Assembly: GCF_026013475.1 (NCBI RefSeq)
Contig: NZ_JAPDPH010000056.1
Location: 1-35,767 of the forward strand
Source of the DNA: Micromonospora yasonensis
Lineage (GTDB): Bacteria; Actinomycetota; Actinomycetes; Mycobacteriales; Micromonosporaceae
Direction of reading: 5' to 3'
DNA: 35,767 bases
This document shows positions 23,101 through 30,843 of this stretch, one piece after another (the stretch's first letter is position 1; every line of letters begins with the position of its first letter). Below the pieces are notes generated by a model that made no database searches, was not told the origin of the DNA, and was given only the letters and a program-made list of their open reading frames with translations. The translations under genes and the position numbers were made by a program.

Positions 23101-24173
23101 CACTTCTCCCTGACCGTGTGCAGACCGTGCTCGACCAGCGGCGCCACCATCTCGCCGATCCGGTCGAAGCCCTCGCCGAGCGTCTGCCCGAGGGTGTGCC
23201 GGTAGTGGATCCCCTCGCAGATCACCGCGAGCTTGAAACAGCCGAGCGCCACGTGCCAGTGCAGCGGCCCGACGTCGACGTCGCTGCGGCCGGCGTATCG
23301 GTCGATCAGCTCGGCGCCGTTCGGAAAACCGGCGCGGGGGCCGATCCCGTCGGCCACCGGGTTGCCCTCGGCGAGGTCGCTGTCCCCGAGCACGCTCCAG
23401 TACGTGAGCAGCAGCCCGAGGTCGGCCAGGGGGTCGCCGAGGGTGGCCATCTCCCAGTCGAGCACCGCCCGGACGGCGACCGGGTCGACCACGGCGAGCA
23501 GGTTGTCCAGCCGGTAGTCGCCGTGCACGATCCGCCCGGCGTTCGCGCCCTCCGGCACACTGCCGGCGAGCGCGTCGCGCAACTCGTCGATGCCGGGTAG
23601 CGGGCGGCTCCGGGAGCGGTCCAGTTGGCCGGCCCAGCGGCGGACCTGCCGGGCCAGGTAGCCCTCCGGGCGGCCGAAGTCGGCCAGCCCGACCTCGGCC
23701 GGGTCGACCAGGTGCAGCGCGGCGAGGGTGTCCATCATCGCCATGGTTAGCTCGCGGCGCTGCCCGGCGGTGAGCGGGTCGGTCTGCGCGCGGCGCCGAT
23801 AGACCACGCCGTCGACCTTCTCCATCAGGTAGAAGGGAGCGCCGATCACGTCGGAGTCGGCGCAGAGCAGCAGCGTGGCGGGTACCGGCACGTCGGTGGG
23901 GGCCAGCGCGGAGATCACCCGGTGTTCCCGGGCCATGTCGTGCGCGGTGGCCAGCACGTGCCCGAGCGGCGGCCGGCGCAGCACCACCTCGCGGTCGCCG
24001 GCGCGCAGCAGGTACGTCAGGTTGGACTTGCCCCCGACGATCAGCCGCGCCGACAGCGGTCCGGCCAACTCGGGCCGGTGCGCGGCCAGGTACGCGCCGA
24101 GCCGGTCGAGATCGAGCCCACGTGGGGCCGAACCGGGCGCGGGCTGCGCCGCGTTGACGGCCGGATCGGTCAT
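23100..24173 (-). CDS. Phosphotransferase family protein (ACAD10/11 kinase-like)
   Basis: A 357-residue aminoglycoside-phosphotransferase/choline-kinase fold protein. The nucleotide loop is LIVGGKSNLTYLL, followed by REVVLRRPP with the ATP-binding Arg; the catalytic loop is IVHGDYRLDNLL (HGDxxxxN) and the metal motif is AVLDWEMATLGDPLADLG. In animals ACAD10 and ACAD11 fuse this kinase to an acyl-CoA dehydrogenase to break down 4-hydroxy acids by phosphorylation and elimination. Here the same pair is split but translationally coupled, so a hydroxy-acyl-CoA kinase role is a reasonable inference. The start at 24173 fits a leaderless transcript from the promoter just upstream. Confidence 0.87.
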   Translation of the reverse strand: MTDPAVNAAQPAPGSAPRGLDLDRLGAYLAAHRPELAGPLSARLIVGGKSNLTYLLRAGDREVVLRRPPLGHVLATAHDMAREHRVISALAPTDVPVPATLLLCADSDVIGAPFYLMEKVDGVVYRRRAQTDPLTAGQRRELTMAMMDTLAALHLVDPAEVGLADFGRPEGYLARQVRRWAGQLDRSRSRPLPGIDELRDALAGSVPEGANAGRIVHGDYRLDNLLAVVDPVAVRAVLDWEMATLGDPLADLGLLLTYWSVLGDSDLAEGNPVADGIGPRAGFPNGAELIDRYAGRSDVDVGPLHWHVALGCFKLAVICEGIHYRHTLGQTLGEGFDRIGEMVAPLVEHGLHTVREK

Positions 24174-24179
24174 CCGGTT

Positions 24180-24208
24180 AGTTGATTTCAGCTCAGCTTT
24201 CTTGTCAA
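24180..24208 (-). promoter_or_regulatory. Leaderless-type promoter of the phosphotransferase/acyl-CoA dehydrogenase pair
   Basis: On the minus strand a perfect -35 TTGACA (24203-24208) and -10-like TCAACT (24180-24185) are separated by 17 bases. The -10 ends six bases before the ATG at 24173, so transcription should start at or beside the start codon. The surrounding AT-rich patch is unusual in this window. Confidence 0.6.
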
Positions 24209-24326
24209 GGTCGGTTTTCCCGGCGGGACATGGCACGGCAACAGGGGCGAAATGGTCAACCGGCAGGCTGGGGCCCAGCCTGCCGGCCGCCACGGCCGGC
24301 GCGCCGAGCGAGCGGAGGGATCAGAC

Positions 24327-25025
24327 ATGCTGCTGAGAGTTCGGGTGACGCTGCCGGACCGACCCGGCACGCTCGGCCAGGTGGCCCGCACACTCGGCGT
24401 CGCCGGCGCAGACATCGTCCAGGTGGTCGTGCTGGAGCGGCTCGGCGGGCGGGCGGTGGACGACTTCACCGTGGTGTGGCCGGGCGCGGCGCGGGTGGAG
24501 CGCCTGCTGGCCGGCCTGGCCGCGATCCCCGGCGTACGGGTGGACGGGGTGTGGCGGGCGATCGGCGCGCCGACCACCGGCGGCCAGGACGCCGAACTGC
24601 TCGCCCAGATCGCGGCGAACCCGACCGACGGGGTCGCCACCCTGGTCGACGCGGTGCCCGGGCTGCTCGCCGCGGACTGGGCGGTGGCCGCGGTCGTACC
24701 CCTGGACTGGGCCTCCGGCGGCGCGGGCGGGGCCACGGTCGGGCACGCCAGCTGGCGGGCCCCGGTCCCGCCCCGGCTGCCGGAGGTGACGCCGCTGCGG
24801 GCCCGGGCGATGACCAGCCCCGAGGGACACCACTACGCGGTCGCGCCGTTCGGCCGGGCCGGTCTGGTGCTGGTGGTGGCACGGGACCACAGGGAGCCGC
24901 TGGCCGCCGCCACGTTCCACTCGACGGAGGTGGACCGGCTGGCCCAGCTGGTCCGGGCCAGCGCGGTGATCCTCGGCGACCGGCTGGACCTGGTCGGCGC
25001 CCCGCCGGTGACCACCATCACCTGA
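24327..25025 (+). CDS. ACT-domain regulatory protein
   Basis: A 232-residue cytoplasmic protein. Residues 1-75 form an ACT domain: LLRVRVTLPDRPGTLGQVARTL, then VAGADIVQVVVLERLGGRAVDDFTV. ACT domains bind amino acids as allosteric signals, usually as dimers. The remaining ~150 residues form a second domain containing AMTSPEGHHYAVAPFGRAGLVLVVARD; I do not recognise it with certainty, although its shape (SPEG...RAGLVLVVARD) recalls a degenerate GAF-like sensory module. No catalytic motif is visible. GGAGGGA lies seven bases upstream of ATG 24327. It is followed after 80 bases by a second ACT gene, which suggests the two share a transcript and may share an amino-acid signal. Confidence 0.72.
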   Translation: MLLRVRVTLPDRPGTLGQVARTLGVAGADIVQVVVLERLGGRAVDDFTVVWPGAARVERLLAGLAAIPGVRVDGVWRAIGAPTTGGQDAELLAQIAANPTDGVATLVDAVPGLLAADWAVAAVVPLDWASGGAGGATVGHASWRAPVPPRLPEVTPLRARAMTSPEGHHYAVAPFGRAGLVLVVARDHREPLAAATFHSTEVDRLAQLVRASAVILGDRLDLVGAPPVTTIT

Positions 25026-25105
25026 CCCGTCCCACCGTTTCACCAGTGGGCAACGGCCGCGCAACAGGCGGCCGGCAAGGTGGGGACCGGCGAAGGGAGC
25101 GAACC

Positions 25106-26191
25106 ATGGCGCTGTGGCGGATCCGCGCCACCGTGGACGACCGGCCGGGCTACCTGTCGGTCCTCACGGCGAGCCTCGCGTTGCGCGGGGTCAACATCCT
25201 CACCGTGCAGGTGCACACCACCGAGGTGGGGGCCGTCGACGATTTCCTCGTCGACGCGCCCGACCAGCTCACCGAGGCCGATCTGCGGGCGGCCGTCGAA
25301 CGGGGCCGGGGCCGGGACTGCTGGGTCGCGCGCAGCGAGGCGCGCGGACTGGCCGACCAGCCCACCCGGGTGCTCGGTCTGGCCACCCGGCTGGTCCGGG
25401 AGCCGGACGGCGCCGGCGAGGCGCTGCGTACCCTGCTCGGCGCCGACGAGGTGATCTGGCGGCCGACCCCGGCGACCCGGCTCGGCGGGGTGGGCGCCCG
25501 CACGATGGCGCTGGCCGACCCGTCCGGCGGCTCGTACGAGCTGCGCCGCCGGGAGCCCAGTTTCACCCCGGCCGAGTACGCGCGGGCCCAGGCGCTGGTC
25601 GAGCTGGCCGCGGCCGTCGCCCGCCGGGACGCCGACCGGGTCACCCTGGTGCTGCCGGACGCGGCGGAGGTGCTGGTCCGGCCGGCCACCGCCGCCGACG
25701 TGCCCGGTGTGGTGGAGCTGCACGAAGCCTGCTCGGCCCGGAGCCGGCAGCGGCGTTACCTCAGCGGCGCCGCCCTGCCGTCACCGGCCCGGCTGCGCCG
25801 GCTGCTGGAGCCGGCTCAGGGGCTCACCCTGGTCGCCGCGGCCGGTCCCGGCGGGGAGGCGGCATCGGTCGTGGCGCTGGCCAACCTCCTCGGCGAGGGG
25901 GACGAGGCGGAGGTGGCGCTGCTGGTCCGGGACGACTGGCAGCGGCGCGGGCTCGGTTCGGCGCTGCTGCGACGGCTGCTCGGGCACGCCGAGCGGGCCG
26001 GCTACGCCGCCGTGCTGCTGCACGTGCAGGCCGAGAACACGCCGATGCTGCGCGCCGTACGCCGGCTGGACCGGCCGACGTCGGTGGAGCGGGACGGCAG
26101 CGTGCTGAGCGTGACGGTGCCGCTGGTGGCCCGCCGGGTCGAGCCGCCTCGACCGGTCGACGCGGCCGTCCGGTCCCACTGGGCGCACTGA
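25106..26191 (+). CDS. ACT-GNAT amino-acid-regulated protein lysine acetyltransferase
   Basis: A 361-residue fusion. Residues 2-75 are an ACT domain (LWRIRATVDDRPGYLSVL, then GVNILTVQVHTTEVGAVDDF). A linker of about 120 residues follows. Residues ~195-350 are a GNAT domain: VLVRPATAADVPGVVELHEA, motif A VALLVRDDWQRRGLGSALLR, and VLLHVQAENTPMLRAVRRL. From memory, an enzyme of this architecture in Micromonospora aurantiaca (MaKat) acetylates acetyl-CoA synthetase and is activated by cysteine and arginine; the same role is a fair inference here but not demonstrated. GAAGGGAGC lies upstream of ATG 25106. Confidence 0.83.
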   Translation: MALWRIRATVDDRPGYLSVLTASLALRGVNILTVQVHTTEVGAVDDFLVDAPDQLTEADLRAAVERGRGRDCWVARSEARGLADQPTRVLGLATRLVREPDGAGEALRTLLGADEVIWRPTPATRLGGVGARTMALADPSGGSYELRRREPSFTPAEYARAQALVELAAAVARRDADRVTLVLPDAAEVLVRPATAADVPGVVELHEACSARSRQRRYLSGAALPSPARLRRLLEPAQGLTLVAAAGPGGEAASVVALANLLGEGDEAEVALLVRDDWQRRGLGSALLRRLLGHAERAGYAAVLLHVQAENTPMLRAVRRLDRPTSVERDGSVLSVTVPLVARRVEPPRPVDAAVRSHWAH

Positions 26192-26205
26192 CCCGACGGG
26201 CCGGT

Positions 26206-26234
26206 GGACAGGGCCCCGGTGCGGGGCCCTGTCC
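26206..26234 (+). terminator. Bidirectional hairpin between ACT-GNAT and aldehyde dehydrogenase genes
   Basis: GGACAGGGCCCC pairs perfectly with GGGGCCCTGTCC across a GGTGC loop. It sits in the 52-base gap between two convergent genes, so it can terminate both transcripts. Confidence 0.8.
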
Positions 26235-26243
26235 CCGCCCGGC

Positions 26244-27809
26244 TCAGGTCGCCGGGTAGCTGCTGTAGTCGGGGAAGTTGCCGTACAGCCGGCCGCCCCC
26301 GCCCACGGTGACCGCCTGCACCAGCAGGTCGCCGCCGACGAAGGCGCCCTTCCAGGAGGCGCCCCGGCCGCCGAACGGCTCCTCCCGGTCCCCCCGGGAC
26401 CGGGGCTTGTTGATGCCCACCTTGAACGCCTGGAGGTCGACCGCGAGCTTGCCGGCCAGCTCCTCGTCGTCGCAGGCGAGGGAGGCGACCAGCGCGCCGT
26501 TGGAGGCGTTCATCTGGGCCAGCAGCTCGTCGGTGGTGTCCACCACGACGATCGTGTCGACCGGGCCGAACGGCTCGGCGTGCATCAGCCGGGACCGCCC
26601 GGGCGGGGCGAGCAGCACGGCCGGCGCCACGTACGCGGAGGTGTCCTGGCCATCGAGGAAGGGTGCGCCGTCGAGCTTGCCCCGGTGCAGCGGCACCGCG
26701 CCGCCGCGGACCGCCTCGTCGACCTTGCGGCGCAGCTCGTCGGCCTTGGCCGCGCTGATCAGCGGGCCGAAGTCCAGCTCGGGCAGCGGGTCGCCGGCCC
26801 GCCACGTCTCGTCCACCGCAAGTGGATGGCCGAAGCGGATCGAGCGCACCACCGGCAGGTACATGTCGAGAAACTCGTCGACCAGGTCCCGCTGGACCAC
26901 GAACCGGGGGTACGCGGTGCACCGCTGCTTGCCGTACTCGAAGCCCTTCTTGAGATGTGCGGCGAGCAGGTCCCACTGGGAGAAGTTCCAGATGCCCCAG
27001 GCGTTGAGGCCCTCCTGCTCGATGAAGTGCCGCTTGTCGGAGTCGAGTAGCGCGGCGGCCACCTTGCCGCCGTTGGAGCGACCGCCGACGAACGCCACCG
27101 CGCCGATCTCCGGCGCGCGGACCAGGACCTCGGAGAGTTCCTCGCCGCTGCCGGAGACCAGGGTGGCGGGCAGCCCGGCGCGGCGCATCAGGGCGTGCGC
27201 GACGGTGAGGCAGACCGCGCCGCCCTGGGAGGGCGTCTTGGCGATGACCGCGTTGCCGGCGAGCAGCTGCACCAGCTCGGCGTGGACCAGCACACTCATC
27301 GGGTAGTTCCAGGAGGCGATGTTGCTGACCGGGCCGGGCAGCGGCTCCCGGCCGTCGGCGAGCATCCGGTCGATCTCCTGCACGTACCAGCGCACGCCGT
27401 CCAGGGCGCGGTCGACGTCGGCGCAGGCCAGCCGCCACGGCTTGCCGATCTCCCAGACCAGCAGCATGGCCAGCAGGTCGCGGTGGGCGGCGAGCGCGTC
27501 GAGCGCCTCGGTGACCCGGGCCTTGCGTTCGGCGAGTGGGGTCTGCGCCCAGTCCCGGTGGCTCGCGGTGGCGTGCGCGACGGCCGCGCGGGCCGCGTCG
27601 GCGTCGAGTCGGGCCAGGTTGACCAGGACGGTGTTGTCGACCGGGGTGCGTACCGGGATCGGCGTGCCGACCGCCCGCCACTCGCCCTGGACCAGGTTGT
27701 GCAGGGTGGCCGTGCCGTCGGGCGCGGCGTCGAAGGCCTCCGGCGCGGCGGCCACCGCGCGGGCGAGCGTTTCGGACCAGGAGGTGCCGTCGGCGAGTCT
27801 GAGAGCCAT
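26244..27809 (-). CDS. Aldehyde dehydrogenase family protein
   Basis: A 521-residue NAD(P)-dependent aldehyde dehydrogenase. The catalytic Cys is C297 in YGKQRCTAYPRF and the general base is E264 in HFIEQEGLNAWG, 33 residues earlier as usual. The substrate Asn is in ASWNYPMSVLVHA, and EPFGPVDTIVVV is the conserved late motif. The cofactor loop reads AFVGGRSNGGKV instead of the common FTGSxxxG, and the E-x-E-G-L-N loop differs from ELGGKN, so it belongs to a divergent subfamily whose substrate I cannot assign. ATG 27809 has GAGGAG seven bases upstream. It is alone on its strand, with a hairpin shared with the convergent ACT-GNAT gene. Confidence 0.85.
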   Translation of the reverse strand: MALRLADGTSWSETLARAVAAAPEAFDAAPDGTATLHNLVQGEWRAVGTPIPVRTPVDNTVLVNLARLDADAARAAVAHATASHRDWAQTPLAERKARVTEALDALAAHRDLLAMLLVWEIGKPWRLACADVDRALDGVRWYVQEIDRMLADGREPLPGPVSNIASWNYPMSVLVHAELVQLLAGNAVIAKTPSQGGAVCLTVAHALMRRAGLPATLVSGSGEELSEVLVRAPEIGAVAFVGGRSNGGKVAAALLDSDKRHFIEQEGLNAWGIWNFSQWDLLAAHLKKGFEYGKQRCTAYPRFVVQRDLVDEFLDMYLPVVRSIRFGHPLAVDETWRAGDPLPELDFGPLISAAKADELRRKVDEAVRGGAVPLHRGKLDGAPFLDGQDTSAYVAPAVLLAPPGRSRLMHAEPFGPVDTIVVVDTTDELLAQMNASNGALVASLACDDEELAGKLAVDLQAFKVGINKPRSRGDREEPFGGRGASWKGAFVGGDLLVQAVTVGGGGRLYGNFPDYSSYPAT

Positions 27810-28000
27810 CGCGATCTCCTCAGGGTTGTCCGGGGAGCGGCGGCGTCGATGGCACCGCTGGTGTCGCGTACTGTCCCGCGCCGTCGGACGCGCGGGCAAC
27901 CGTACGCTCGTATGCCAGGACACCCGGTCCACCGGTTGGCCCAGGTCGCGGCCATCCCGCACCGGCTCCGAGCTGGGGGTACGCGGATTTGTAATCGGAG

Positions 28001-28012
28001 ATCATCGATGAT
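28001..28012. promoter_or_regulatory. 12-bp palindrome (ATCATCGATGAT), candidate regulator site
   Basis: ATCATCGATGAT is perfectly self-complementary and lies in an AT-rich patch (GATTTGTAATCGGAGATC...GATGTGATCC) about 190 bases upstream of the aldehyde dehydrogenase start. Its size and symmetry fit a dimeric regulator such as a GntR-type protein, but no regulator is encoded next to it. Confidence 0.35.
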
Positions 28013-28103
28013 GTGATCCGCGTCCGGCCCGCCTCGACCGGTTTGCCCGTCAGTACGGATCGAGCCGCCGGCCATGTCCGTACCGGGTGGTCCCCGCACA
28101 CGC

Positions 28104-28142
28104 GGAACCGGCCGCCGGACGCGAGGTCCGACGGCCGGTTCC
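28104..28142 (-). terminator. 17-bp hairpin after the LPLTG surface-protein gene
   Basis: GGAACCGGCCGCCGGAC pairs with GTCCGACGGCCGGTTCC with a single mismatch, around a GCGAG loop, starting 15 bases after the stop of the minus-strand surface-protein gene. Confidence 0.78.
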
Positions 28143-28157
28143 CGGGTGACGCGGAGG

Positions 28158-28943
28158 TCAGCTGGTGAAGGTGACCTTGTCCCGGCGACGACGCAGCGTC
28201 ATCAGCACGACGCCGCCACCGATCAGGACGACGCCGGTGAGCGCGATGCTGGTCGCGGCTACACCGGTGAGCGGCAGGCCGCCCTCACCGCCGGCACCGC
28301 CACCCACCGAGGTGCTCGGCGAGACCGAGGTGCCGCCGGTGGGCGACTCCGAGGTGGACGGCGACTCCGAGGTCGACGGCGACTCGGACGCGGACGGCGA
28401 CTCCGAGGCCGAGGGCGACTCGGACGGGGACGGCGACTCGGACGCCGACGGCGACGCCGACGGCGAGGGCGACTCCGTGCTGCCGGCGGCGCAGGTGTGG
28501 GTCAGGTTGAACCAGTCCTGCGGTACCTGCCCGTGGATGGTCGACTCGCCGCTCTCCAGCTTCCAGCCGGCCGGCGTCGCGAACCAGACCTTCTTGGTGC
28601 CGCTGTCGGTGGTGAAGTGACCCTCGTCGAGGGTCTTGAAGGCGTCGGCGGTGCCGTCGTTGTCGGTGTCCCAGCCGATCTTCACCGCGTCGACGCTCTC
28701 GACGTTGTTGCCCGGCCAGATGAACACCCAGATGTCCTGGCCAGCCTGCTGCTGCTCCGCGCCGGCGCACTTGCCGAAGCCCTTGTTGAACTCCCCGTTC
28801 GACGCCAGGATGTGCTTGCCGGCCTGGTGGAGAGTGGGGTTGGTGACGGCGGCCGACGCCCAAGCCGGGGTGGCGAGAGCGAGGCAGGCCGCGGCCGCGG
28901 ACGCGGTCACGGCTGCGCGCGCCACGTGCCGACGCTGTGGCAT
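28158..28943 (-). CDS. Secreted LPLTG-anchored surface protein with Ser/Pro/Glu repeats
   Basis: A 261-residue exported protein. A signal peptide (MPQRRHVARAAVTASAAAAC, cleavage near AWA-SA) precedes a ~110-residue domain with two Cys (in GKCAGAEQQ and LTHTCAAG), WVFIWPGNN and VDAVKIGWDTDNDGTADAF (the latter a calcium-loop-like DxDNDGxAD). Then come about seven SESPS-type six-residue repeats, GGAGGEGGLPLTG, a hydrophobic helix and a basic tail (RRRRDK). This is the layout of a sortase substrate: LPLTG is the sorting signal, and the repeats would span the wall. GGAGG lies seven bases before ATG 28943. The globular domain is not one I can name, and no sortase gene is nearby. Confidence 0.82.
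   Translation of the reverse strand: MPQRRHVARAAVTASAAAACLALATPAWASAAVTNPTLHQAGKHILASNGEFNKGFGKCAGAEQQQAGQDIWVFIWPGNNVESVDAVKIGWDTDNDGTADAFKTLDEGHFTTDSGTKKVWFATPAGWKLESGESTIHGQVPQDWFNLTHTCAAGSTESPSPSASPSASESPSPSESPSASESPSASESPSTSESPSTSESPTGGTSVSPSTSVGGGAGGEGGLPLTGVAATSIALTGVVLIGGGVVLMTLRRRRDKVTFTS
28343..28474 (-). repeat. Tandem 18-bp coding repeats (SESPSx units)
   Basis: Imperfect 18-bp units encode six-residue Ser-Glu-Ser-Pro-Ser-(Ala/Thr/Pro) blocks in the surface-protein gene. Variation is mostly between Ala and Thr and at third bases. Such runs commonly gain or lose units by slippage. Confidence 0.8.
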
Positions 28944-29192
28944 GAGGAATCCTCCGAGATCGGGAGAGGTGACGGCACATGATCGCACGTCGGCACGGCA
29001 CCGGCGACATCGGACGTTCGGCCTTAGCTGCGGCGACCTGGGGGCGGAAGCGGAAAGTCGGGCAAGATCAAGACCAATTGCGGCGCGTGTCGATGTAACG
29101 CCGATGGCGGCTCTGACGCTACGTCGGCCAGGTTTGAGCGGCGCGGCTCGTCTTCACAAACCGGTGACACCCGAACGGCAACTGCCCAAGAT

Positions 29193-30169
29193 TTATGTCA
29201 TCTGTGGACGCCAGCCGGCGGCCTGGAGGGCGCGGTGGAGGGCGGCGGCGACCTCGTCGGGGTGGGCGCGGACCAGCCAGGCGGGGAAGCGGAGGATCCG
29301 GTCTCCAGCCGTCCAGACGTCGTTCTGCCGGCGCATGTCGTCCGCCCAGTGCCGGACGTCCATGTGGTGTGCGCCGTCGACCTCCACGTGCAGCCGCCAC
29401 TCGCGCCAGTACGCGTCCAGCCAGCGGGCGCGACCCGTCCCATCCGTCCGCGCTCCTGCAGGTCGGGGCGGGGCAGCCGGTGGCGCCGGCACAGCGCGAG
29501 GAAGTCCAGCTCGGACAGCGCCTCCGCGCCACCCGCGATGTCGGCCAGGGCCTGCCGGATCAGCCGTCGGCGTGGTGCCCGTGGCAGCCTCCGGAGCACC
29601 TCCACCATCTCGGCCGGTAGCATTCGACGCTGCTGGCAGGCGGCCGCCAGGGCCAGTTGGGCCCCTTCGGCGCTTCGGGCCCAGCTTGCGGCGTCCACCA
29701 CGGACCGGGCGATGCTGGTCCGGGGTGGCCGGGCCAACTGGAGATGCTCCTCCGGCAGCACCCTCGTGCGGTGCACCACGACCCCGGGCATGTCGATCGG
29801 CAGTCGCCGCAGCATCATCCCGGCCCGCCGGTCCGCCGGCACCAGCACGTGCAGCGGCTCCCTCCGGAGGCCCCGCACGCCGGCCTCCGCCGCGGCGGTG
29901 GCGCCGGCCAGCACGGCCCGAGGGCCGGCGGCAAGTACGGCCACCCACAGCTGCTGGTCCCGGGTCAGTCGGCCGTTGCCGGTGAGCAGGATGCCGCGGC
30001 AGATGGACCGCCAGCGTCCGGAGCGGACCCGGCCGCGTACCGTGCCCTCGCTCAGCAGCCGGGTCGCCTGGGCGCTGGTCAGCACACCGGCCTGCTCGAA
30101 CGCCAGCCATTCCAGGCCGTCCGCCTCGTCCCTCGGCACAACCACCATGCGCTCGACCATGCCTGCCAC
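29193..30169 (-). pseudogene. AbiEi/DUF559-type nuclease-like protein, frameshifted
   Basis: Read continuously this would be a protein of about 325 residues. The N-terminal part has a winged-helix AbiEi-like start (AFEQAGVLTSAQATRLL, then GRWRSICRGILLTGNG). The C-terminal part is a DUF559 restriction-endonuclease-like domain with HVEVDGAHHMDVRHWADD, MRRQNDVWTAGDRILRF and WLVRAHPDEVAAAL. The halves lie in different frames: after RLPRPDLQERGRMGRV the frame must shift by one base near 29447-29453, where GAGCGCGGACGG would read through if one C were restored. The nuclease residues (E-V-D-G and later D) are intact. This may be a real one-base deletion, a sequencing error or, less likely, programmed. 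GTG 30169 has GGGAG six bases upstream. Confidence 0.72.
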
Positions 30170-30270
30170 CCGGGACTCCCGCCGCCCCGTCCACAGGCCG
30201 ACTTCCGATCTTGGAGAGATTCCGTTCGTAGCGAGCGGTACGTGTCCAAGATTCGGGGGAACCTGGGTGC

Positions 30271-30792
30271 GTGTTGGTGACGGTGGGGCACGGGGCGGCC
30301 GGCCGGGAGCCGCTGGGGGACCTACTGGCCGGCGCAGGGATCGCGCTCGTCGTGGACGTGCGGCGGTACCCGGCCAGCCGGAGCAATCCCGACGTCCGGC
30401 GTGAGGCCCTGGAGAGCTGGCTGCCGGAGCGGGGGATCGACTACCGCTGGGAGCGGCGCCTCGGCGGTCGCCGGCATGTGCGCGCCGGGGAACCGGAGCC
30501 GGACACCTGGTGGACGGTTGCCGCGTTCCGGGCGTACGCCGCGTACACCCGCACCGCCGACTTCGACGCGGCGCTGGACGAGGTGCTCGCCGACGCGGCT
30601 CGGCGGACCACGGCGGTGATGTGCAGCGAGAGCGTGTGGTGGCGCTGTCATCGGCGGCTGATCGCCGACGTCGCGGTGCTCGGGCGCGGGGTGGCGGTGT
30701 CGCACCTCATGCCGGATGGCCGGCTCAGCCCGCACCGGCCGGCCGAGGGGGCACGCCGCCTCCCGGACGGGCACCTGATCTGGGACGGCTGA
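30271..30792 (+). CDS. DUF488 family protein
   Basis: A 173-residue protein with the DUF488 signature: an N-terminal VTVGHG, the strand VVDVRRYPASRSNP, a W-rich core RRLGGRRHV, and the conserved cysteine loop AVMCSESVWWRCHRRLIAD. The C-S-E...C-H-R motif is the family hallmark, though the reaction is unknown. The GTG start at 30271 directly begins the homologous VGHG strand; a GGGGGAA stretch lies upstream. It is divergent from the DUF559 gene, with 101 bases between them. Confidence 0.87.
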   Translation: MLVTVGHGAAGREPLGDLLAGAGIALVVDVRRYPASRSNPDVRREALESWLPERGIDYRWERRLGGRRHVRAGEPEPDTWWTVAAFRAYAAYTRTADFDAALDEVLADAARRTTAVMCSESVWWRCHRRLIADVAVLGRGVAVSHLMPDGRLSPHRPAEGARRLPDGHLIWDG

Positions 30793-30831
30793 CCGGGGGG
30801 AACTCGGTGGCCGGCTTTCCGATCGCGGTAC

Positions 30832-30837
30832 TAGCCT
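30832..30837 (+). promoter_or_regulatory. Leaderless-type -10 element (TAGCCT) for the GNAT gene at 30844
   Basis: TAGCCT is followed by six bases and then ATG 30844, so the transcript should begin on the start codon. No ribosome-binding site precedes the gene, which is consistent with that reading. Confidence 0.5.
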
Positions 30838-30843
30838 GCGCGC

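Larger units (their letters stand above)
27810..28157 (+). other. 348-bp gene-free stretch upstream of the aldehyde dehydrogenase gene
   Basis: I find no convincing coding sequence here; the open frames are shadows without ribosome-binding sites or homology. It contains the leader of the aldehyde dehydrogenase gene, the ATCATCGATGAT palindrome at 28001-28012 in a locally AT-rich patch, and the terminator hairpin of the LPLTG gene at 28104-28142. Confidence 0.6.

Noticed and set aside
21850..23205. Plus-strand frame with a -10-like TACGCT eight bases before GTG 21850
   Set aside because: It is antisense to a complete acyl-CoA dehydrogenase and its product has no recognisable fold; one chance -10 match is not enough.
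28343..28474. CRISPR-like or regulatory direct repeats
   Set aside because: The 18-bp periodicity is in frame and encodes SESPS units of a surface protein, with no spacers.
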